A stretch of 63,126 nucleotides of DNA, taken from contig ONBG01000015.1 in NCBI GenBank assembly GCA_900316015.1, positions 1-63,126 on the forward strand, read 5' to 3'. Numbering within the stretch: position 1 is the stretch's first letter; each line of letters begins with the position of its first letter. Below, piece by piece: positions 6,856 through 14,113 of the stretch. The notes under the pieces were generated by a model that saw only the letters and a program-made list of their open reading frames with translations, was not told where the DNA came from and did no database searches. Position numbers and translations under genes: made by a program. The DNA comes from an uncultured Prevotella sp. (GTDB lineage: Bacteria; Bacteroidota; Bacteroidia; Bacteroidales; Bacteroidaceae).

Positions 6856-8061
6856 TTATTTCTTGAGGCCTTGCACCAATTCCATGGTATCGCGTGCAAT
6901 GACGATCTCCTCGTCTGTCGGGATCATAACGACCTTAACCTTAGAATCATCAGCAGAAAGGATTTGTTCCTTGCTGCGGACATGGTTGCGTTCCCTGTCC
7001 ATCTTCACTCCTAAGTAGTCAAGTCCCTCGCAAGCATCCCAGCGGACACCTTCCTGGTTTTCACCGACTCCTGCCGTCCAAACGATAATATCAACGCCAT
7101 TCATCGCAGCAGCATACGCACCAATGTATTTTTTGATTCGATAGTTGTACATCTGCAGGGCGAGGTGAGCACGCTCATTACCCTCATTATCCGCATTTTC
7201 GATATCGCGCATATCAGAGCTCATTCCCGTAATGCCCAACACACCACTTTCCTTATTCAAGAAATCAGCCATCTCCTGGGGTGTCTTGTGCAACTTATCC
7301 ATGAGATAAGTAACAGCCGACGGATCGATATCTCCCGAGCGACTACCCATCATCAGACCTGCCAACGGAGTCAATCCCATGGACGTATCAATGACCTTAC
7401 CATATTTGACAGCAGCGACAGAGGCACCATTCCCGATATGACAGGTGATAATCTTCTGTGTTTTAATATCTACGCCCAAGAATTCGCATACACGTTGGGA
7501 AACATAACGATGGCTGGTCCCATGAAAGCCATACCGACGAACGTGGTACTTTTCATATAGCTCATAAGGAACAGCATAGAGATAAGCATAAGGAGGCATT
7601 GTACTGTGGAAGGCATTGTCAAAGACAGTTACCTGAGGTACATTTGGCATCAAGGCATCAACAGCACGGATACCACGCAGATGACCGGCATTATGGACTG
7701 GTGCAAGATCAATCAGGCTTTCAATGCCCTTTTCCACCTCTGGAGTCACAATGCAACTCTGCTCAAAGAGGTCACCACCCTGCACGATACGATGCCCAAC
7801 TGCATCAATCTCATCCAGGCTCTTGATGGCGCCAATCTCTGGATCCAAAAGGCATTTGAACACAAGAGCCACGCCCTCCTTATGGGTAGGAAGCGGAGAC
7901 TCTATTTTCTTTTTATCTCCATTGGGGAGCTTCACCTTAATGAACGAGCCATCAATGCCGATGCGTTCCACGCCACCTTGTGCCAGGACTTTCTCCCCAT
8001 CCATATCATATAACTTGTACTTAATGGATGAACTTCCGCAGTTTAAAACTAAGATCTTCAT
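6856..8061 (-). CDS. ackA: Acetate kinase
   Basis: AckA converts acetyl phosphate and ADP to acetate and ATP, the energy-yielding end of the Pta-AckA pathway, and it is reversible. The protein is 401 residues, the usual length. It shows the N-terminal phosphate-binding LNCGSSSIKYKLY, the HRIVQGG segment, the RRYGFHGTSHRYVS catalytic block, the HIGNGASVAAV adenosine motif and the MGLTPLAGLMMGSRSGDIDP signature. The ATG at 8061 gives the canonical MKILVLNCGSSS; an upstream in-frame start at 8142 would overlap pta. It follows pta by 34 nt and ends in a strong terminator. Confidence 0.98.
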   Translation of the reverse strand: MKILVLNCGSSSIKYKLYDMDGEKVLAQGGVERIGIDGSFIKVKLPNGDKKKIESPLPTHKEGVALVFKCLLDPEIGAIKSLDEIDAVGHRIVQGGDLFEQSCIVTPEVEKGIESLIDLAPVHNAGHLRGIRAVDALMPNVPQVTVFDNAFHSTMPPYAYLYAVPYELYEKYHVRRYGFHGTSHRYVSQRVCEFLGVDIKTQKIITCHIGNGASVAAVKYGKVIDTSMGLTPLAGLMMGSRSGDIDPSAVTYLMDKLHKTPQEMADFLNKESGVLGITGMSSDMRDIENADNEGNERAHLALQMYNYRIKKYIGAYAAAMNGVDIIVWTAGVGENQEGVRWDACEGLDYLGVKMDRERNHVRSKEQILSADDSKVKVVMIPTDEEIVIARDTMELVQGLKK

Positions 8062-8095
8062 TTCTTTTTCTACTGTTTTGGTGTTAATAATGTGG

Positions 8096-9145
8096 CTATT
8101 TATTCTTCTTTGCGTCCTGTGCCTGACAAGCTGTGATAGCAATCATATAATAGATGTCATCTACCGAGCATCCACGGCTCAGGTCGTTGACAGGACGTGC
8201 GATCCCCTGAAGGATAGGTCCGATGGCAATGGCACCTCCCAAGCGCTGAACCAACTTATAACCAATATTCCCGACCTCGAGGTTAGGTGCAATCAGCACG
8301 TTGGCATGCCCTGCGATAGCTGAGCCTGGAGCCTTACGCTCACCAACGGATGGAACCAAAGCTGCGTCAGCTTGAAGCTCTCCATCTACCTTCAAGTCAG
8401 GATATTTCTCATGTGCGATCTTGGTCGCATCCGTTACTTTGTCAATGATATAGACACTCTTGCCCGTTGCCTTGTCAATGGCATCCTTTGCGCTCCCCTT
8501 CGTAGAGAAGCTCAACATGGCTACACGAGGCTCTGCAAAACCAGCAACGCTCTTTGCTGTCTGTGCCGTAGCATAGGCGATCTGAGCCAATTGGTCAGCA
8601 GTTGGATTTGGGGTTACAGCTACGTCACCAATGACAACGACCCCATTCTCGCCCATCTCTTTTTGGTTGGTGATCAGGAGCAGGCCGCCACTGACACAAC
8701 TAATGCCAGGTGCGCACTTAATAATCTGCAATGCTGGACGCAAGGTATCTCCCGTAGTGCTTAACGCACCGGAGATTTGGCCATCTGCCCCTTCCGTCTT
8801 GATAATCATGCAACCCAAATAAAGATTGTTCTTGGTCACCAATTCACGAGCCTGATCAATCGTCATGCCCTTTTTCTTACGAAGTTCAGCCAACAGCTCT
8901 GCATACTCCTCACTCTTCGGATTGTTCTCCGGATCAATCAGGGTTGCCTTGTCAATATGGGTCAGTCCCCAATCTTCTGCATCCTTCTTGATTTCCGCTG
9001 GATTACCGATCAAGATAATATCGGCAAGATCATCTGCCAACGCCTTGTCGGCAGCTCTCAATGTACGCTCCTCAGTAGCTTCTGGGAGTACGATGCGCTG
9101 CTTGTCTGATTTCGCACGCGCAACAATCTGTTGTAATAAATCCAT
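8096..9145 (-). CDS. pta: Phosphate acetyltransferase
   Basis: Pta interconverts acetyl-CoA and phosphate with acetyl phosphate and CoA. The 349-residue protein is the short single-domain form, lacking the N-terminal DRTGG/BioD-like domains of the enterobacterial enzyme. Visible family features are RIVLPEATEERTLRAA at the start, the SGALSTTGDTLRPALQIIK and PGISCVSG region, SFSTKGSAKD, and the C-terminal GELQADAALVP and NVLIAPNLEVGNIGYKLVQRLGGA segments. It is the first gene of a two-gene operon with ackA and has a -7 box at 9220-9227 plus a leader hairpin. Together the two genes mark fermentative acetate production. Confidence 0.97.
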   Translation of the reverse strand: MDLLQQIVARAKSDKQRIVLPEATEERTLRAADKALADDLADIILIGNPAEIKKDAEDWGLTHIDKATLIDPENNPKSEEYAELLAELRKKKGMTIDQARELVTKNNLYLGCMIIKTEGADGQISGALSTTGDTLRPALQIIKCAPGISCVSGGLLLITNQKEMGENGVVVIGDVAVTPNPTADQLAQIAYATAQTAKSVAGFAEPRVAMLSFSTKGSAKDAIDKATGKSVYIIDKVTDATKIAHEKYPDLKVDGELQADAALVPSVGERKAPGSAIAGHANVLIAPNLEVGNIGYKLVQRLGGAIAIGPILQGIARPVNDLSRGCSVDDIYYMIAITACQAQDAKKNK

Positions 9146-9190
9146 AGTTTGTTATGATAATGTAAATTGTATTCAAACCATACGCTTGGC

Positions 9191-9227
9191 AAGTTGCCCC
9201 TTTTGCAACTTACAGATTGCAAAAATA
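9191..9227 (-). promoter_or_regulatory. pta-ackA promoter and leader hairpin
   Basis: The minus-strand -7 box TATTTTTG (9220-9227) is followed in the leader by a perfect 7-bp hairpin (9191-9197 with 9205-9211). The leader is about 70 nt long. Confidence 0.55.
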
Positions 9228-9271
9228 AGAAATTTAATCGAGATAAGTATTGATAATCAGATAAATTTTCA

Positions 9272-9279
9272 TAAATTTG
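9272..9279 (+). promoter_or_regulatory. -7 box for the DUF2156-GNAT gene
   Basis: TAAATTTG matches TAnnTTTG and lies 27 nt before the start codon. It is divergent from the pta promoter about 45 bp away. Confidence 0.55.
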
Positions 9280-9306
9280 CGCCATTAAATTATTGATACC
9301 CATTTT

Positions 9307-11061
9307 ATGGTTAGATTCAAAGACTTGACAACGGCCGACAAAGCTCTGATACAGAGTTTCACCTTAAGGGGAAACCGACAAAATTGCGATTTATCGTTTG
9401 CCAACCTGATCAGTTGGAGGTTTCTATATAATACCCAGTTTGCAATCATCAACGATTACCTTGTCTTCCGGTTCTATGCAGGCAAACATCTTGCCTACAT
9501 GGCACCTATCCCCAAACCGAGATTACAGGAGGACGGCACCGTAAAAGTTCGTCCGGAAGAAGAATGTTCGGCAGAAGTACTACGTATCATCCGTAATGAT
9601 TCCATTGCCTTAGGACATCCTTTTCTATTGTTAGGGGTCAGCGACTACATGGTAAAAATTATCCAAGACACCTTCCCCGACACCTTTGATATCAAGCCCG
9701 ATCGTGACTATGCAGACTATATCTATACACGGGAAAAGCTGATCAAGCTTACAGGAAAGCACTTGCAAAGCAAGCGCAACCATATCAATAAGTTCAAGAA
9801 TCTATATCCGCAATACGTTTACAAGCCCTTGACAGCAGCACTCATCCCAGAGTGCATGCGCTTGGAGCAAGAATGGCGGGGGATACAAGAAAGTTCTGAC
9901 TATGATGACAGCATGGTCGAAGAGCTGCGTTCCATGACTCGCGCCTTCGATAGATGGGATAGGCTGGGGCTGACAGGAGGGACAATCTGGGTAGATGGAA
10001 AGATGGTCGCCTTTACCTTTGGATGCCCGATTAACCATACGACATTCGATGTCTGTGTGGAAAAAGCAGATACGAACTATGAGGGTTCTTTCTCTATCAT
10101 CAACCAGGAGTTTGTCAAGCACCTGCCTGAACAGTATGTCTATATCAACCGGGAAGAGGACATGGGAGAGGAAGGCCTACGCCGTGCTAAGCTCTCCTAC
10201 AAGCCGGACATCTTACTTGAGAAACATGTGATCATGGAAAAGCGTCCATTAGCTGATTTCGAAGACCAGGACAGGATCACGAAAGAGACGCGGGAGCTTT
10301 GGAAATTAGTCTTCAACGACCCTGAACCTTTCATGGACCTTTACTTTTCCAAGGTTTACAAGAATGAATACAACTACACCTGCCAGATCGACCATCACGT
10401 TGTTGCCGCCTTGCAGGCACTCCCCTACCGGATGCTTTATCACGGTCAGGAACTCCCGACTGCGTATATGAGTGGGGTGAGCGTCCACCCCGACTTCCGC
10501 AAGCAAGATATCGGCAACAACCTTATGCATCAAGCCCATTTCGCGATCTACTATAAAGGGGCGGTTCTCGCCACCTTGATCCCTGCCGAGAAATGGCTCT
10601 ACGAATGGTATGGGAAATGTGGCTATGCGGAGAAAATCATTTGCACCCCTCCTCCTGTTGATGCCGGAACGATACCCTTTGAAGAGTTTGACAGGAAGCA
10701 ACGCGATAAGGATTGCACGATCCTCCATGACCAAGAAGGATGGGACGTGATCCAGGAAGACATCCGAATCGCCGGTCAGGACTACCAGCCAGCCACACAA
10801 CCTATCCAGGCGATGCTCCGAGTCATCAATGCCGCTAAGGCACTGCAGGCGTATGCCCAAGTACATCCTGATTTCACAGGGGTCATCCGCGTACAAGGTG
10901 ACAAGGATATTCCCATGAACAATGCCTATTATCGAATCACAAATGGCAAGGTGGACAAATCCGATGAGCCGGATGCAACGGCATGGAAGATGAACATCCG
11001 CCAATTGGCAGAATTCATCTTTGAGAAGGAGCATGCTGAAATGAACCTGATGCTGAACTAA
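9307..11061 (+). CDS. DUF2156 - GNAT - SCP2-like fusion protein
   Basis: The 584-residue protein is a fusion. Residues 1 to about 306 form a DUF2156 domain (the aminoacyl-tRNA-dependent lysyltransferase/GNAT-like fold) ending in the typical NREEDMGEEGLRRAKLSYKP. Residues about 325-445 are a GNAT acetyltransferase with the acetyl-CoA loop region VSVHPDFRKQDIGNNL and a W-Y-CGY end. Residues about 495-575 resemble the sterol-carrier-like domain that follows the GNAT domains in Eis-type N-acetyltransferases. No membrane segment is seen. The substrate is unknown. It is divergent from pta and its stop codon overlaps that of the convergent cdaA by 4 nt. I see no frameshift between the modules; the reading frame is continuous. 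Confidence 0.8.
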   Translation: MVRFKDLTTADKALIQSFTLRGNRQNCDLSFANLISWRFLYNTQFAIINDYLVFRFYAGKHLAYMAPIPKPRLQEDGTVKVRPEEECSAEVLRIIRNDSIALGHPFLLLGVSDYMVKIIQDTFPDTFDIKPDRDYADYIYTREKLIKLTGKHLQSKRNHINKFKNLYPQYVYKPLTAALIPECMRLEQEWRGIQESSDYDDSMVEELRSMTRAFDRWDRLGLTGGTIWVDGKMVAFTFGCPINHTTFDVCVEKADTNYEGSFSIINQEFVKHLPEQYVYINREEDMGEEGLRRAKLSYKPDILLEKHVIMEKRPLADFEDQDRITKETRELWKLVFNDPEPFMDLYFSKVYKNEYNYTCQIDHHVVAALQALPYRMLYHGQELPTAYMSGVSVHPDFRKQDIGNNLMHQAHFAIYYKGAVLATLIPAEKWLYEWYGKCGYAEKIICTPPPVDAGTIPFEEFDRKQRDKDCTILHDQEGWDVIQEDIRIAGQDYQPATQPIQAMLRVINAAKALQAYAQVHPDFTGVIRVQGDKDIPMNNAYYRITNGKVDKSDEPDATAWKMNIRQLAEFIFEKEHAEMNLMLN

Positions 11062-11828
11062 TCCGTCATCTCGCGCGTCAGGATACTTTCCAATTCCTCG
11101 GCAGATAACCGGAGATGGAAAGAGCCCTTGATGGCAACGCTGATGCGACCAGTTTCCTCGGAGACCACTACAGCGATGGCATCAGAACTTTGGGAAATGC
11201 CCATGGCTGCGCGATGTCGTAATCCCAGTTCCTTCGGGATATCTAAATTATGTGAGACGGGCAAGATACATCCAGCCGCCTTGATACGTTTTTTGGAGAT
11301 CACTAAAGCACCATCATGCAAAGGCGAGTTCTTGAAGAAGATGTTCTCTATTAAGCGTTGGTTGATCTTTGCATCAATCAGATCACCTGTCGCAACGATG
11401 TCATCCAAAGGGATACTGCGTTCGATCACGATTAAGGCACCCACCTTATCTTTCGCCATGCTCATACATGCCAAGACTATAGGCATGATAGTTTCCTTGT
11501 CTTCCTCACGCTTCTCATCCGAACGAAAGAGTCGCATCAGCTCTCTTACCCGTTGATGGGCGCCCAAAGAATAAAGGAACTTTCGGATTTCTTCCTGAAA
11601 CAGGACGATCAAACCAATGACACCCACACTGACCAACTTGTCCATGATGGCTCCCATCAGCCTCATCTCTAAGATCTGACTGACGAACAACCATACCAAC
11701 ACAAAGATCATGATACCGATGAAGACATTCAGCGATCGGCTCTCCTTCATCAACCGGTAGATATAATAGAGCATCAAAGCGACACATAGAATGTCGATGA
11801 TATCCTTGATTCCAAAATCCAGATACAT
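11058..11828 (-). CDS. cdaA: Diadenylate cyclase, CdaA type
   Basis: CdaA makes the second messenger c-di-AMP from two ATP. The 256-residue protein has three N-terminal hydrophobic segments (about 8-25, 34-52 and 64-78), a short coiled linker, and a DisA_N cyclase domain (about 95-245). The catalytic motifs are intact: DGA at 172-174 (HDGALVIS) and RHR at 204-206 (RHRAAMG). It starts 2 nt after the folP stop codon, so both form one operon, an arrangement seen in other Bacteroidota. No CdaR or GlmM gene is adjacent, unlike in Firmicutes. No c-di-AMP phosphodiesterase is in the window. Confidence 0.94.
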   Translation of the reverse strand: MYLDFGIKDIIDILCVALMLYYIYRLMKESRSLNVFIGIMIFVLVWLFVSQILEMRLMGAIMDKLVSVGVIGLIVLFQEEIRKFLYSLGAHQRVRELMRLFRSDEKREEDKETIMPIVLACMSMAKDKVGALIVIERSIPLDDIVATGDLIDAKINQRLIENIFFKNSPLHDGALVISKKRIKAAGCILPVSHNLDIPKELGLRHRAAMGISQSSDAIAVVVSEETGRISVAIKGSFHLRLSAEELESILTREMTD

Positions 11829-11830
11829 AC

Positions 11831-12679
11831 TTATAAATATAATTGCTTGCAGATCTTCACGACTTCCACAGCCTCTTTCACATCATGCACCCTTAGGATG
11901 TTAGCACCCTTCAACAGGGAAATCGTGTTCAAGATGGTTGTCCCATTGAGTGAGGAGGTCGGATCTCCACCTATCAACTTAAATATCATCGATTTGCGCG
12001 AGATTCCTACCAAGATCGGCAGCCGTAGGGCCTTGAGCTTCTCTGCCTCATTCATCAATTGGTAGTTCTGCTCTAAGGTCTTGCCAAATCCATAACCGGG
12101 ATCCAGGATAATGTCTTTCACGCCGAGTTCGTGCAATTGTTGCACCTCTTTTGAGAAAGCGATCATCATCTCTGATAAAGTAGGTTTCACCGACATCAGG
12201 ATGTAAGGAACCCTCAGTTGTGCCACCATCCTAAAGATAGCAGGATAATCGCTGTCCTCATGCGCCAAAGGCGTATTCACAACACCGGTGATTCCGCCCT
12301 CGGATACATCGTTGATGATATCCGCCCCAAATTCTTCCACGCTCATCTGCGCCACATCAGGACGGAAGGTATCCACGCTAATCACAGCATCCGGCTGCTC
12401 CCTTCGAACGATCTCTAATCCAAAACGCAACCTTCTCATCTCCTCCTCGTCGCTCACTTGCGGGGCACCCGGACGGGTGGAGAACGCACCGACATCAATC
12501 ATTGTCCCCCCTTCCTGGATGATCTGATTGGCTCTGTCTGCTATTTCTTTCTCTGTCTGCTTCCGGCTCCCAGCATAAAATGAATCTGGTGTAACGTTGA
12601 TAATCCCCATTACCTGGGGCTCGCCCAAGTTCATCAACCTGCCGCGTACATTCATTGTGCAATCGATTAGATTCTTCAT
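11831..12679 (-). CDS. folP: Dihydropteroate synthase
   Basis: FolP joins p-aminobenzoate to 6-hydroxymethyl-dihydropterin diphosphate in folate synthesis and is the sulfonamide target. The 282-residue TIM-barrel protein shows the signature VMGIINVTPDSFYAGS, the GGTMIDVGAFSTRPGAP loop, the DTFRPDVA and INDVSEGG strands, the ILDPGYGFGKTLEQNYQL segment and the GISRKSMI region. The ATG at 12679 gives MKNLIDCTMNVRGRLMNLG; frames extending to 12760 cross the -7 box (12687-12694) and are excluded. With this start the mRNA would be almost leaderless; a second ATG at 12655 is the alternative. cdaA follows after 2 nt. Confidence 0.95.
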   Translation of the reverse strand: MKNLIDCTMNVRGRLMNLGEPQVMGIINVTPDSFYAGSRKQTEKEIADRANQIIQEGGTMIDVGAFSTRPGAPQVSDEEEMRRLRFGLEIVRREQPDAVISVDTFRPDVAQMSVEEFGADIINDVSEGGITGVVNTPLAHEDSDYPAIFRMVAQLRVPYILMSVKPTLSEMMIAFSKEVQQLHELGVKDIILDPGYGFGKTLEQNYQLMNEAEKLKALRLPILVGISRKSMIFKLIGGDPTSSLNGTTILNTISLLKGANILRVHDVKEAVEVVKICKQLYL

Positions 12680-12686
12680 ATCTCTG

Positions 12687-12694
12687 CAAAAATA
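12687..12694 (-). promoter_or_regulatory. folP-cdaA promoter -7 box
   Basis: The minus-strand TATTTTTG lies only 7 nt from the ATG at 12679. A GTTG in place of TTTG lies 20 bp upstream (12715-12718). Confidence 0.6.
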
Positions 12695-12738
12695 AGAATA
12701 TAAATCGGAAAAATCAACTGATTTCTGCAAAAAACACT

Positions 12739-12746
12739 TATCTTTG
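12739..12746 (+). promoter_or_regulatory. murF promoter -7 box
   Basis: TATCTTTG lies 20 nt before the murF start and is divergent from the folP promoter. Confidence 0.65.
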
Positions 12747-12766
12747 CAATAATTTATCATTAGGAT

Positions 12767-14068
12767 ATGGAAATATCAGAATTATATCAGTTATACCTGC
12801 AACACCCTCAGATTACGACGGACTCTCGCGATTGCCCTGCCGGTTCCCTTTTCTTCGCCTTGAAGGGGACGTCTTTCGATGGGAACAAGTTTGCCGGAAT
12901 GGCTCTTGAAAAGGGTTGTTCCTTTGCCGTCATTGATGAACAAGAATATGCCAAGGAGGGAGACAGCCGATTCATCCTCGTCAAGGATGTGCTCACGACC
13001 TTCAAGGAGTTGGCGAGGGAACATCGCCGCCACTTTAATATCCCCGTGATTGGTATTACGGGCACGAATGGAAAGACGACGACCAAGGAGTTAGTCGCTG
13101 CTGTCCTTGCCGAGAAATACAAGGTAATGTTCACGCAAGGCAACTTCAACAATGACGTAGGCGTGCCCAAGACGTTGTTCACGCTCCACAAGGAGCACGA
13201 GATTGCTGTCGTGGAGATGGGTGCCAGTCACCCCGGAGATATCCAACGGCTGGTGGACTATGTGGAACCAACCTGTGGGCTGATTACTAATGTGGGGCGC
13301 GCCCACTTGCAAGGATTCGGTTCTTTCGAAGGAGTGAAGAAGACAAAAGGGGAGCTATATGACTTCCTGAAAGCCCATCACGGACTGGTATTCCTGAATG
13401 CTGACAACGAGCACTTGATGGAAATGGCTCAAGAGAGAGGACTGGAACGGGTCATCTGCTACGGACAAGATGTTCATAACGAGGTGTATGGAAGCGTCAT
13501 CAGTTGCGCGCCTTTCCTCAAGTTCTGCTGGCAAACGAACCAGCTGCAAACCCATGAGGTTCAGACTCATCTGATTGGAGCCTACAACATCGACAACATG
13601 TTAGCAGCGATCACCATTGGCCTCCATTTTGGTGTCACCCCACAGCAGATCGACCATGCCATCGAGCATTACATACCGACCAATAACAGGTCGCAATTGA
13701 CAACCACGGCGAAAAACCAACTGATCGTCGACGCCTATAATGCGAACCCAACGAGCATGCAAGCTGCACTTGATAACTTCAGTATCATGGAGGTTTCGCA
13801 CAAGATGGCCATCCTTGGGGATATGAAAGAGTTAGGCGAAGCGTCTTCCGAAGAACACCAAAAGATTGCAGATGAGCTTAAGAAGTATCACTTCGAGAAG
13901 GTCTGGCTGGTCGGGGAAGAGTTTGGCAAGACCCAGTCGGATTTCCGCAAGTTCAAGGACATAGAGGCCGTCAAGGAGGCTATCCGCAAAGAAAACCTGC
14001 AGGGATACCACATCCTGATCAAAGGCAGCAACAGCATCCGACTGTTCGAGTTGCCGGCATTGCTTTAA
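12767..14068 (+). CDS. murF: UDP-N-acetylmuramoyl-tripeptide--D-alanyl-D-alanine ligase
   Basis: MurF adds D-Ala-D-Ala to the UDP-MurNAc tripeptide, the last cytoplasmic step of the peptidoglycan precursor. The 433-residue protein has the Mur ligase order: a substrate-binding N-domain (TTDSRDCPAGSLFFALKG), an ATP-binding central domain with GTNGKTTTKELV, the NNDVGVPKTLF and EMGASHPGDI motifs, TNVGRAHL, and a C-terminal domain with VDAYNANPTSM and ILGDMKELG. It is alone here, 22 kb from the main dcw cluster that carries the other ligases, and has its own promoter. The start at 12767 is the first ATG after the -7 box. Confidence 0.96.
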   Translation: MEISELYQLYLQHPQITTDSRDCPAGSLFFALKGTSFDGNKFAGMALEKGCSFAVIDEQEYAKEGDSRFILVKDVLTTFKELAREHRRHFNIPVIGITGTNGKTTTKELVAAVLAEKYKVMFTQGNFNNDVGVPKTLFTLHKEHEIAVVEMGASHPGDIQRLVDYVEPTCGLITNVGRAHLQGFGSFEGVKKTKGELYDFLKAHHGLVFLNADNEHLMEMAQERGLERVICYGQDVHNEVYGSVISCAPFLKFCWQTNQLQTHEVQTHLIGAYNIDNMLAAITIGLHFGVTPQQIDHAIEHYIPTNNRSQLTTTAKNQLIVDAYNANPTSMQAALDNFSIMEVSHKMAILGDMKELGEASSEEHQKIADELKKYHFEKVWLVGEEFGKTQSDFRKFKDIEAVKEAIRKENLQGYHILIKGSNSIRLFELPALL

Positions 14069-14113
14069 GAGTCTATTCTTTTTTTACAATCAATTTAAAC
14101 ACAAAGATTTCGT

